Shown piece after piece: positions 43,133 to 51,177 of a stretch of 64,000 bases of DNA. How positions within the stretch are numbered: position 1 is the first letter of the stretch; each line of letters begins with the position of its first letter. A model generated the notes under the pieces. The model did no database searches and had not been told where the DNA came from. It worked only from the letters and a program-made list of their open reading frames with translations. Both the position numbers and the translations under genes were made by a program. The stretch is from Armatimonadota bacterium (GTDB taxonomy: Bacteria; Armatimonadota; HRBIN16): NCBI GenBank assembly GCA_026003175.1, contig BPGT01000005.1, positions 62,001 to 126,000 on the forward strand, given 5' to 3'.

Positions 43133-43161
43133 ATTTTAACACACTTGTTACCGATTGTCAA
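43133..43161 (-). promoter_or_regulatory. promoter of rrf2-cysK
   Basis: On the minus strand: TTGACA (43161-43156), 17-base spacer, TAAAAT (43138-43133). It is close to sigma-70 consensus and lies about 37 bases before ATG 43096. Its -35 overlaps that of the divergent yebC promoter. Confidence 0.8.
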
Positions 43162-43184
43162 GGGCATGGCGAACATGATATAAT
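43155..43184 (+). promoter_or_regulatory. promoter of yebC
   Basis: TTGTCA at 43155-43160, 18-base spacer, TATAAT at 43179-43184, about 30 bases before ATG 43215. Because its -35 occupies the same base pairs as the opposing rrf2 -35, polymerase can hardly bind both promoters at once. Confidence 0.78.
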
Positions 43185-43214
43185 TCGGGCGGTAATGGAG
43201 GAGGTGCACACACC

Positions 43215-43964
43215 ATGGCTGGACATTCCAAATGGCATAATATCCGCCTGCGCAAGGGCAAGCAGGACGCTGAACGCGGCAAACTGTTCACGCGCCTGGC
43301 GCGTGAAATCATCGTGGCAGCGCGGGAAGGCGGTGGTAACCCCGATGCGAACCCCCGCCTGCGCATGGCGATACAGAAGGCACGCGACGCCCACATGCCT
43401 CAGGAAAACATTAAGCGAGCTATCCAGCGTGGCACAGGCGAGATTGCTGGCGCTGCCTACGAAGAGGTGGTCTACGAAGGCTACGCACCGGGTGGGGTGG
43501 CGGTGATGGTAGAGTGTCTGACCGACAACCGCAACCGTACCGTCTCGGACGTGCGCGCTGCCTTCTCCAAGTGCGGTGGAAGCCTTGGCGAGTCGGGGTG
43601 CGTCAGCTGGATGTTCAAGCCACGCGGTATCATTCGCGTTCCCAAACACGCAGGCGACGAGGACACCGTGCTGGCAGCTGCGCTGGACGCCGGCGCGGAT
43701 GACATGGTCACTGAGGAAGAGTTCTACGAGGTGTACACCGAACCCGAAGACCTGCACCGCGTGCGCGAGGCGATAGAGCGGGCGGGACTGCCCATCGAGA
43801 ACGCAGAGATTACCATGCTGCCTACCACCACCGTTCACGTGGAAGGCAAGGAGGCGCAACAGGTGCTGCGTCTGATGGAGATGCTGGACGAACTGGACGA
43901 CGTGCAGCAGGTCTACGCCAACTTCGACATCGCCGAAGAAGAGATAGAGAGCGCGGTGCGTTAG
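43215..43964 (+). CDS. yebC: YebC/PmpR family protein (transcriptional regulator / translation factor)
   Basis: 249 aa, normal length. It begins MAGHSKWHNIRLRKGKQDAERGK, the near-invariant family start, and contains GGNPDANPRLRMAIQKARD, YEGYAPGGVAVMVE and GCVSWMFKPRG. YebC proteins bind DNA as regulators, and recent work shows that some relieve ribosome stalling. GGAGGAGG precedes ATG 43215. The next gene starts 13 bases after its stop, so transcription likely continues. Confidence 0.96.
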   Translation: MAGHSKWHNIRLRKGKQDAERGKLFTRLAREIIVAAREGGGNPDANPRLRMAIQKARDAHMPQENIKRAIQRGTGEIAGAAYEEVVYEGYAPGGVAVMVECLTDNRNRTVSDVRAAFSKCGGSLGESGCVSWMFKPRGIIRVPKHAGDEDTVLAAALDAGADDMVTEEEFYEVYTEPEDLHRVREAIERAGLPIENAEITMLPTTTVHVEGKEAQQVLRLMEMLDELDDVQQVYANFDIAEEEIESAVR

Positions 43965-43977
43965 GAGCCGTCCCGCA

Positions 43978-46122
43978 ATGTCCGCCCGGCGTGCGATATC
44001 GTGGCTCATCCTGTGGAGCGTGATGCTTCTGGCGTCCGCAAGAGCGCAGTCGTTGCTGGTGGACGTGGTACTCGGTTTTGACGGGGTATGCCCCAGCGAG
44101 GGATGCTATCCCGTAACCGTCCTGATCCAGGGGGAACGAGCCAACGCTCCGCCCACTGTGTGCGAGTTAGAGGTCACAGCCACCTCGTGGAGCGGCTCCA
44201 CCTACGCCCGAAAGCTGGTCACCCTTCCGGGTGGTCTGGTGTCGCAGTCCGTAGGGTTCCTGCTGTGTACCCCCGATGAGCCGTACGAGGTCACCGCTCG
44301 CCTTATCCTGCGCGGGCGAGTGTTGGCAGCCAGCAAACCGGTGCCAGCCATTATGGCACAATGGCATCCTTTGCTGGTAGGCTTGGGCACAGAGACATCT
44401 GCTTTGATGTACCTGCCCCAACGGTCGCTGGGGGTAGTTAGTATCGAGGGAAAGCTCATGCCGCTGGCTGCCTCGCCCCAATCCGAACCTCCCCCTTTAC
44501 CCCCGTACCCCGGTTCGGAAAATCGGCGCCTTTTCATCGGGCGCACGCGCAGCAGCCTGCCCCCTGAGAACACGTTAGCGTATCGGGGCGTAGCGGCGGT
44601 ATCGTTAGACGACCGCGCCTGGGATACCCTTACCGAGCGGCAGCAGCAAGCGATAATAGGCTACGTGTTGTCGGGCGGGCTGCTGGTAGTGCATGGAGTG
44701 GATATCAATCGCCTGCAGTCGCTCATGCCGTCGGGACTGCTACCGGTGGAGCTGCAGGGGCTGTCGCGAGTGCCCGCTTACGCGCTGGCAGGGTGGATAC
44801 CCTCGCTCGGCAGGACGCCAACCGCAGTGGATGTTGTTCGTGCCCGCCCGATCGGTGGAGCCAAAACGATTCTAGTCTACGGAGACACACCTCTGGTGGT
44901 TACCGCACCAAAAGGGTCGGGACAGGTGGTCTTTCTGGCGTTCGACCCCAGCCAGCCCCCTTTGACCAGCAACGAGGCGGCGCACGCATTATGGAAAAAC
45001 CTGCTGAGGCTCAAAGCGAGACGTTTCTCTCCGCCCTGTATGGTGTTCCCCGATAGTTATCGTTTCGGCTGGAGTGCCCCCCTAACGAGCGGTAAAGATT
45101 TCTATGCAGACTTTGTGCGTGCCATGGTCAACGCTGTTGCAGCAAAGCCGGTACCTCTCAACTGGTTAATGACCTATCTGGGCGTGTATATCCTGGTGCT
45201 GATACCGCTGAACTATATAGTGCTGCGCAAGCTGGACAGACTGCATTTATCGTGGTTTACTCTGCCGATGCTGGCGCTGCTCACCTCTCTTGCGGGCTAC
45301 CTGATGGCGGCGCAGGTGCAGGTTGGCTCGCACCAGGTGCGCCAGTGGACAGCGTTATACACATCCTCCGGTTCCCCGCAAACCCTCGTGGAGAGCGACT
45401 GGGTGCTTTACAGCGCCCGCACCCAGCGTTACCGCCTGCAGGCAAAGGTGGATGGCATTATCCTGGAGAACTCGCCAAGCGACTTACAGGCTCAACGTGT
45501 GGGGGAGATTCCGCAAGAGGAGCCGGCCGATTTACGAGACGTGCCAATACCGCTGTGGTCGGCGCGCAGCTTCCACCTGAGCGGGAGGGTGAACCTGCTG
45601 GGCGCGGTGAACGTCTCCGCCGAGCGTGAGAGGAACACCCTGCGGTTAATGGTGCGTAACAACACCCCCTACACGCTCAGGAACTTCCATCTGGTTACCT
45701 CGCCGGGCATTGTTCCTCTTGGCGGAATGTGCTCGCCAGGTAAACAGGTAGAGCTCAGCGTGAAACCCGACGCACCGTTGTTCATCCCGTCCAACCCCGA
45801 ACCTCCCTATTTGTACGGCGGTCGCCGTTTACATCGCGTTGAAGCAGGCGATAGTGAGAGTTGGCAAGAACGGGCAAAGGATGGATGGTTCGGACTGGTG
45901 TGGACCCGTGTGGGTGGCTTTGCAGGCAGGTATTTTGCGAGAAGTAAGCCTGAGCGTTTAATGCGAAGCGTTTTGCCCCATATGAAGGTCTCGGAGGCAG
46001 TGCTGGTTGCGGAGGTGGAGGGATTTCCGCAGGTGGTGGAAATCACACCGCTGCCTTCCTCTGCTATCCAGCACAGCACCCTGTTGGCGGTACATTTTCA
46101 CGTGCAGGGAGGCAGACGTTGA
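43978..46122 (+). CDS. hypothetical exported membrane protein linked to ABC-2 permease
   Basis: 714 aa, not recognised. A signal peptide (ISWLILWSVMLLASARAQ) is followed by beta-rich extracytoplasmic sequence, then a Rossmann-like part with LTERQQQAIIGYVLSGGLLVVHG and VTAPKGSGQVVFLAFDPSQ, which resembles the glutamine-amidotransferase-like domains of gliding/ABC-2 accessory proteins. Two or three helices near residues 395-445 (YILVLIPLNYIVL) and a C-terminal beta domain finish it. It stops one base before the permease gene. It may be an extracytoplasmic component of that exporter. The function is unknown. Confidence 0.75.
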   Translation: MSARRAISWLILWSVMLLASARAQSLLVDVVLGFDGVCPSEGCYPVTVLIQGERANAPPTVCELEVTATSWSGSTYARKLVTLPGGLVSQSVGFLLCTPDEPYEVTARLILRGRVLAASKPVPAIMAQWHPLLVGLGTETSALMYLPQRSLGVVSIEGKLMPLAASPQSEPPPLPPYPGSENRRLFIGRTRSSLPPENTLAYRGVAAVSLDDRAWDTLTERQQQAIIGYVLSGGLLVVHGVDINRLQSLMPSGLLPVELQGLSRVPAYALAGWIPSLGRTPTAVDVVRARPIGGAKTILVYGDTPLVVTAPKGSGQVVFLAFDPSQPPLTSNEAAHALWKNLLRLKARRFSPPCMVFPDSYRFGWSAPLTSGKDFYADFVRAMVNAVAAKPVPLNWLMTYLGVYILVLIPLNYIVLRKLDRLHLSWFTLPMLALLTSLAGYLMAAQVQVGSHQVRQWTALYTSSGSPQTLVESDWVLYSARTQRYRLQAKVDGIILENSPSDLQAQRVGEIPQEEPADLRDVPIPLWSARSFHLSGRVNLLGAVNVSAERERNTLRLMVRNNTPYTLRNFHLVTSPGIVPLGGMCSPGKQVELSVKPDAPLFIPSNPEPPYLYGGRRLHRVEAGDSESWQERAKDGWFGLVWTRVGGFAGRYFARSKPERLMRSVLPHMKVSEAVLVAEVEGFPQVVEITPLPSSAIQHSTLLAVHFHVQGGRR

Positions 46123-46123
46123 G

Positions 46124-46939
46124 ATGGACTGGCGTGAAAACCCTATCGTGCAGCGAGAACTGCTGTTTCGTTTGCGTCCACAGCCGTCGCACCGTAAGGT
46201 CATTGTGATAGTGGTGGTACTCGGCTTGATTGCCGTTGCCCTGCTCTACTGGGCTACGCTGGAAAGTTTTCGGGGTTATAATGCACATCGGGACATGGTT
46301 ACTCTGGTGCTGATTGTGGGAACGCTGATTGCGGTAGGAGGCGCACCTGCTACTACCGCCAACGCCGTCTCGCGCGAGCGTGAACAACGCACGTGGGACC
46401 TGCTCACCATTACTCTACTTAAACCGCACGAGGTGGTGCTCGGCAAGCTGATTGGCAGAACGATACCCCTGTTACTGCTGTTGCTGCTGGGCGCGCCGAT
46501 GATGTTGCTGTGTGTTCTCTCCAAGCCGGAACTCCTGCCGGCAGCGACCCTGGGCACGCTATGTGTTCTGGTGACCCTGGTATTCTACAGCACGGCAGGC
46601 TTGGCAGCGTCTTGCTTCAGTCGCAAAACCGTGACAGCCACCGCGCTAGCGTACCTGTTTGCAGGGGGGTGGGTGTTCGGCACTCTTATCCTGTGGGGGC
46701 TGACCAGCCTGATGTTTCCTGGCATCGCCGGCAGGGAAGCTATCTTCTGGCTGGCGGTGAACCCCTTCGCGGTGATTGAACCCATTATGACCAAATACGC
46801 TCCAGATGGCTATTCGCACCCTGCCAACGACCCGCTATATGCGCTTACCCCCTGGGCTTTGCTCGTCGTCTACAGCGGGCTAACCCTGGTGCTGATCTGG
46901 GTGCTCATCAGCACCTATCGGCAGTGGGCGTACCGGTAG
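46124..46939 (+). CDS. ABC-2 type transporter permease
   Basis: 271 aa with six membrane helices. ANAVSREREQRTWDLLTITLLKPHEVVLGKLIG is the cytosolic coupling segment characteristic of ABC-2 permeases (positions about 80-115 in the protein). ATG 46124, one base after the preceding stop, is preferred over upstream starts that fall within the previous gene. The cognate ATPase is not in the window. Substrate unknown. Confidence 0.88.
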   Translation: MDWRENPIVQRELLFRLRPQPSHRKVIVIVVVLGLIAVALLYWATLESFRGYNAHRDMVTLVLIVGTLIAVGGAPATTANAVSREREQRTWDLLTITLLKPHEVVLGKLIGRTIPLLLLLLLGAPMMLLCVLSKPELLPAATLGTLCVLVTLVFYSTAGLAASCFSRKTVTATALAYLFAGGWVFGTLILWGLTSLMFPGIAGREAIFWLAVNPFAVIEPIMTKYAPDGYSHPANDPLYALTPWALLVVYSGLTLVLIWVLISTYRQWAYR

Positions 46940-46944
46940 TCACA

Positions 46945-46988
46945 AGGGGGTGCTCCTACAGTGTGCCTATTCGGTAAGTGCACCCCCT
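46945..46988. terminator. bidirectional hairpin between convergent genes
   Basis: AGGGGGTGC (46945-46953) pairs with GCACCCCCT (46980-46988), a 9-bp stem with a 26-base loop. It lies between the ABC-2 permease and the convergent Cys-rich gene. No long T-run. Confidence 0.55.
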
Positions 46989-47003
46989 GCAACTGTTCCC
47001 TGC

Positions 47004-47465
47004 CTACAGACTCTTCGTCGCCTTTTGGGTAGCAGTCGCCTTCACCGACTTGGTCTGTGACGCGGGTTTGGTGAGAGTGGGTTTTGCCTTTGCCTCGTTT
47101 GCCTTGCCGTTGGATTTCATGAACGGACACTCGCCGTGAGCCTTGCTACCTTGCTTGGCTGCGAGGGTCGCCTTCATCTCGGGGCAATCGGCGCAATCTT
47201 TTTTGCCGCTGGTCGCTGCTGCCTTTGCCTTGCCCGCCATATAGGGGCACTCACTCTGGCCCCCCTGCATGGCGGCAGGCTTGACGTCGCTTTTCGCCTG
47301 TGCTGCAGTGGCTTTCGCTGCGCCCTCATGCGCACAACACGAACCGCCCGATTTTACGGCAGCGGGTTTCACCGACGCCTTCTGCTGTGGGTTCGCCGAA
47401 ACCCACAACACGGTAGCGATGCCCAAAGCCGCCACTGCCGCCATCGCCATCAAACGCTTGTGCAT
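47004..47465 (-). CDS. small exported Lys/Ala-rich protein with CPxM metal-binding-like motifs
   Basis: 153 aa. A signal peptide (RLMAMAAVAALGIATVLWVSA) is followed by a low-complexity Ala/Lys matrix carrying GSCCAHEG, SECPYM, DCADCPEM and GECPFM. Three Cys-Pro-x-Met motifs plus a Cys-Cys-x-His in a protein otherwise nearly free of structure suggest soft-metal (copper) binding outside the cytoplasm; this is inference. No family recognised. A GGAGG site lies upstream of ATG 47465. A TATAAT on the minus strand near 47516-47521 could be its -10. Confidence 0.75.
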   Translation of the reverse strand: MHKRLMAMAAVAALGIATVLWVSANPQQKASVKPAAVKSGGSCCAHEGAAKATAAQAKSDVKPAAMQGGQSECPYMAGKAKAAATSGKKDCADCPEMKATLAAKQGSKAHGECPFMKSNGKANEAKAKPTLTKPASQTKSVKATATQKATKSL

Positions 47466-47596
47466 GATTTGCCTCCATGTTTCGGTTGTTAGGTTGTCAT
47501 TGCATACTGCTTACTCTATTATACATGCTAGGCACCCTGTCCTGTTCCCCTGTGCTATAATATTTCTGCAAAAGGAAGCAAAAAGAGGGTGAAGCG

Positions 47597-48961
47597 ATGT
47601 CGCAAGTGCTGGAAAAAAGCAGACCGGGCTACAAGATATACACCTGGGGATGCCAGATGAACGAGGAGGACTCCGAGCAGATGGGGCTGTATTTGGAGCG
47701 GCTTGGATATCGCCCCGTGCAGGAGGACGAGGAGGCAGAGGTCATTTTGCTGAACACCTGCTCGGTACGACGCAAGCCGGAGGACAAGGTGTTCAGCCTG
47801 CTGGGTGAACTGCGCAAGTGGAAGGAGCGACATCCCAACGGCATCCTTGGGGTGTGTGGATGCATGGTGCAGGTGCGTTCGGAGGAGTTGCGCAAAGAGG
47901 CTCCGCATGTAGATTTCATCGTCGGTACGGCGAACGTCGCGCGAATCCCCGAACTGGTGCAGGAGGTGCGTCGTTCCCGCAAACTGATGACCGCGCTGGA
48001 GCTGCCCCCACGCAAAGGGGCAATCGTCACCGATGTGCCACAGCGCATCACCCAGCGCAAGCCCAAACTGCGGGCGTTCGTGCCCATTATGTATGGCTGC
48101 GACAAGTTCTGCACTTTCTGCGTGGTGCCGCTGACGCGCGGGCGCGAGCGTAGCCGCCCAACGGAAGATATTCTGGAAGAAATCCGCTATCTTGCCGAGC
48201 ACGGAACTAAAGAGGTCACCCTGCTGGGGCAGACAGTCAACTCCTACGGTAAGAACCTGCTGGAGGGCAAGGTTCCGTTCGCCAAACTGCTGCGTTTGAT
48301 TAACGACATCCCCGGCATCGAGCGCATCCGCTTCACCTCGCCCTACCCGCGCGACTTTACGGATGAGCTCATCCAGACGATGGCGGAGCTGCCCAAGGTG
48401 TGCGAGCATGTGCACCTGCCCTTGCAAGTAGCAGACAACGACCTGCTCCGCGAGATGAAGCGAGGTTATACAGTGGAGCAGTACGAAGCCATCGTGTACA
48501 AACTGCGCTCCGCCATGCCCGACATCGCCATCACCACCGACCTGATGATTGGCTTCCCGGGCGAAACGGAAGAGCAGTTCCAGCACACCCTGCAGTTCGT
48601 GGAGCACATCCGCTTCGACTCTGCCTTTATGTTTGCCTACAGTCCTCGCCCCGGCACCAAAGCCGCCGAACGTGAGGACCAGATACCTCGCGCGGTGAAG
48701 ATGGAGCGGCTGCAAAGGCTGATAGAACTGCAAAACCGCATCACCTGCGAGATTAACAAGTCGCAGGAGGGCAACGTGTATGAAGTGCTGGTGGAAGGTC
48801 CCAGCCCCAAAGACCCGACAAAGCTAACTGGGCTCACCCGCCAGAACAAGACGATGAACTTTGAGGGACCACGCGAGCTGATTGGTCAGACCGTGCGCGT
48901 GCGCGCGGTGGAAGGACATCTGTGGGGATTTATCGGCGAACTGGTGGATAACCGTCTGTAG
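47597..48961 (+). CDS. miaB: tRNA-2-methylthio-N6-dimethylallyladenosine synthase
   Basis: Radical SAM methylthiotransferase modifying A37 of tRNAs that read UNN codons. 454 aa. The N-terminal MTTase domain has cysteines in TWGCQMNEEDSE, LNTCSVRRK and VCGCM. The radical SAM motif is CDKFCTFCVVPLTRG. A TRAM domain (about 385-450) ends the protein. GAGGGTGAAGCG precedes the start. A TATAAT at 47556-47561 is probably the -10. Confidence 0.96.
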   Translation: MSQVLEKSRPGYKIYTWGCQMNEEDSEQMGLYLERLGYRPVQEDEEAEVILLNTCSVRRKPEDKVFSLLGELRKWKERHPNGILGVCGCMVQVRSEELRKEAPHVDFIVGTANVARIPELVQEVRRSRKLMTALELPPRKGAIVTDVPQRITQRKPKLRAFVPIMYGCDKFCTFCVVPLTRGRERSRPTEDILEEIRYLAEHGTKEVTLLGQTVNSYGKNLLEGKVPFAKLLRLINDIPGIERIRFTSPYPRDFTDELIQTMAELPKVCEHVHLPLQVADNDLLREMKRGYTVEQYEAIVYKLRSAMPDIAITTDLMIGFPGETEEQFQHTLQFVEHIRFDSAFMFAYSPRPGTKAAEREDQIPRAVKMERLQRLIELQNRITCEINKSQEGNVYEVLVEGPSPKDPTKLTGLTRQNKTMNFEGPRELIGQTVRVRAVEGHLWGFIGELVDNRL

Positions 48962-48988
48962 TGGTATAATGGCACCGGGAGAACGCAC

Positions 48989-50221
48989 ATGCTCACATCC
49001 GAGCCTATAGATATCGATGCACTGATAGAGCGACTGCGCAGCGACGACGATGCGCGCAGACGCCTTCTCGCGGCGTTACTGCCTCAGGAGTTCCTCGCCC
49101 TTCCGCTGCGCGTGGAGCAGCTGGCTGCTGCCCAGGCGGAGCAGTCAGAACGCATCGCCCGGCTGGAACGGGTGGTGGAACAGCTGGTAGAGGCGGTCAA
49201 CGGTCTGCGCCAGACGGTCGCTGCGCTGGCACAGGGGCAAGAGGAGTTACGCGCCTCGGTCGCCGAACTGCGCCAGACGGTTGCTGCGCTGGCACAGGGG
49301 CAAGAGGAGTTGCGCGCCTCGGTCGCCGAACTGCGCCAGACGGTTGCTGCGCTGGCACAGGGGCAAGAGGAGTTGCGCACCTCGGTCGCCGAACTGCGCC
49401 AGACGGTCGCTGCGCTGGCACAGGGGCAAGAGGAGTTACGCGCCTCGGTCGCCGAACTGCGCCAGACGGTTGCTGCGCTGGCACAGGGGCAAGAGGAGTT
49501 GCGCGCCTCGGTCGCCGAACTGCGCCAGACGGTTGCTGCGCTGGCACAGGGGCAAGAGGAGTTGCGCGCCTCGGTCGCCGAACTGCGCCAGACGGTTGCT
49601 GCGCTGGCACAGGGGCAAGAGGAGTTACGCGCCTCGGTCGCCGAACTGCGCGCATCCGTTGCCGAACTGCGACAGACTGTAAAGGATCTGGCGGAGGAGA
49701 CTGCCGAGTCTATTCGCCGCCTGACCGAGTGGCAGGTTCTGGCAGAGCAAAGGTTACAGCGTATCGAAGACCGCTTGGGGCGACTGATAGGCTGGCGGCT
49801 GGAAGAAAACTACGCGAAGTGGGCTTATGCCTACTTCGGCACATACCTGCGCAGCATCAAACGCGCCGACCCCGAGCAAATCTACGAGACGATTACTGCG
49901 AAGCTGACCCGAGAAGAGGTTAAAGACGTGTCCCGCGCCGACCTGATTTTCCAGGCGAGATTGCGCTCGGAGCCACAACAGGAGGTGTACCTGCTGATGG
50001 AAGTCTCGGGACGCATCGAGCGCAACGATGTCACTCGCGCCAGCCGTCGCGCCGACCTGTTGAGCAAAGCGGGATTGCCGTGTGTTCCTGCGGTAGGGGG
50101 TGAGCAAATAGACCCGGGTGTAGAGGAAACAGCACGGGAATTAGGCGTCGCCGTGGCGGTAGACGGCGACCTCACCGGCTGGGAGACGGCTTTCCACAAA
50201 AGGTTGGGGAGATTGCTGTGA
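48989..50221 (+). CDS. coiled-coil repeat protein with C-terminal nuclease-like (PD-(D/E)XK/DUF3782-like) domain
   Basis: 410 aa. An N-terminal helical part with Leu repeats, then seven near-identical 21-residue repeats (LRQTVAALAQGQEELRASVAE, three heptads each) from about residue 73 to 219, make a long coiled coil. The C-terminal 140 residues (NYAKWAYAYFGTYLRS, ADLIFQARLRS, EVYLLMEVSGRI) recall the PD-(D/E)XK-type domains of cyanobacterial DUF3782 proteins, but the expected Lys after the Glu is Ser, so catalysis is doubtful. The role is unknown. Confidence 0.72.
   Translation: MLTSEPIDIDALIERLRSDDDARRRLLAALLPQEFLALPLRVEQLAAAQAEQSERIARLERVVEQLVEAVNGLRQTVAALAQGQEELRASVAELRQTVAALAQGQEELRASVAELRQTVAALAQGQEELRTSVAELRQTVAALAQGQEELRASVAELRQTVAALAQGQEELRASVAELRQTVAALAQGQEELRASVAELRQTVAALAQGQEELRASVAELRASVAELRQTVKDLAEETAESIRRLTEWQVLAEQRLQRIEDRLGRLIGWRLEENYAKWAYAYFGTYLRSIKRADPEQIYETITAKLTREEVKDVSRADLIFQARLRSEPQQEVYLLMEVSGRIERNDVTRASRRADLLSKAGLPCVPAVGGEQIDPGVEETARELGVAVAVDGDLTGWETAFHKRLGRLL
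49205..49645 (+). repeat. seven in-frame 63-bp direct repeats
   Basis: Seven tandem copies, period 63 bases, encoding 21 aa each. Copies differ by only a few silent changes (GTCGCTGCG or GTTGCTGCG; TTACGC or TTGCGC) and one Ala-to-Thr. Such homogeneity indicates recent expansion or ongoing recombination, and the copy number may vary among strains. Confidence 0.95.
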
Positions 50222-50234
50222 GGTAAAAAAACGC

Positions 50235-51059
50235 ATGCCGGTATCACCACCTTTCCCCACCCTCACTGAAATCATGGGCTTGATTGGCGAAGCGGGACGA
50301 CGCCTCGCCGAAATCGAAGCCAGCGAGGGTGCGGCGGGTAACATCTCGGTGTACATCGGCTGGAACATAGACCCGCGCCGGCAGTTTCCCCTGCAGGAAA
50401 CAATCTCCGTCCCCACACCCGTGCCCGAGCTTGCAGAGGGGCTGTTTCTAGTCACCGGCTCTGGGCGACGCCTGCGCGAAATCGGCACTGACCCCGAAGC
50501 CAATCTCGGCGCGGTGAAAGTGAACCCAGACGGATGCTCCGCCACGCTTTACACATCCCCGAAACGCCTGTTTGAACGGCTGACCAGTGAGTTCAACTCG
50601 CACCTGGCGGTACATCGCGACCAGGTGCTGCGCACCGGCACAAACTTCCATGCGTTAATACACGCCCAACCGCTGCACCTCACCTACCTTAGCCACATCC
50701 CACGCTATCAGGATGAATGCTATCTGAACCAGCACATCCTGCGCTGGCAACCGGAAAGCATCGTGCAACTGCCAGAGGGGGTCGGTCTGGTTCCGTTCCT
50801 GTTGCCCGGCTCAGAGGAGCTCATGCAGGCTACAATGGAGAAACTGCGTCAGCACCGCGTGGTGGTGTGGGCGAAGCACGGTGTGATGGCACGTTCCGAT
50901 GCCTCCGTGAAGCGCGCGCTGGACAGGATCGAATACGCCGAAACGGGCGCACGCTACGAGTACCTTAACCTGCTCTGCGGCGAGCAAGGTGAAGGCTTAA
51001 CGCATGACGAGATTGTGCGCCTCTGCCAGCGGCTGGGGATCGCGCAGAAAGTGTTTTAG
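50235..51059 (+). CDS. class II aldolase, rhamnulose-1-phosphate aldolase (RhaD)-like
   Basis: 274 aa, exactly the size of E. coli RhaD. EGAAGNIS, VTGSGRRLREI, a Glu in SEFNSHLAVH, and WAKHGVMA are family residues. The zinc region reads HALIHAQPLHLT, so where E. coli has His-x-His this protein has His-x-Gln, which may alter metal binding. The enzyme would split rhamnulose 1-phosphate to DHAP and lactaldehyde. No rhamnose kinase or isomerase gene is adjacent. Confidence 0.82.
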   Translation: MPVSPPFPTLTEIMGLIGEAGRRLAEIEASEGAAGNISVYIGWNIDPRRQFPLQETISVPTPVPELAEGLFLVTGSGRRLREIGTDPEANLGAVKVNPDGCSATLYTSPKRLFERLTSEFNSHLAVHRDQVLRTGTNFHALIHAQPLHLTYLSHIPRYQDECYLNQHILRWQPESIVQLPEGVGLVPFLLPGSEELMQATMEKLRQHRVVVWAKHGVMARSDASVKRALDRIEYAETGARYEYLNLLCGEQGEGLTHDEIVRLCQRLGIAQKVF

Positions 51060-51114
51060 CTGAAACTCTTCTCCCCACCCTGCGTCATTATATACAGCGG
51101 GTTCACTACAAAAA

Positions 51115-51132
51115 GCAGGCATCAGAGCCTGC
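51115..51132. repeat. short hairpin in secretin leader
   Basis: GCAGGC-ATCAGA-GCCTGC, followed by CACAGGCT, a relative of the hairpin at 2832-2847. It stands between the aldolase and the first secretin gene and could terminate the former. No promoter was recognised in the remaining leader. Confidence 0.45.
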
Positions 51133-51177
51133 ACAGGCTAAATCTAATCCCGTATTTCGCAGAAGGGGTACTGTGGC

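Noticed and set aside
49084-49682. Repetitive frames in other phases of the 63-bp repeat
   Set aside because: They only mirror the in-frame coiled-coil repeats; the 410-aa frame has the start, stalk and folded C-terminus.
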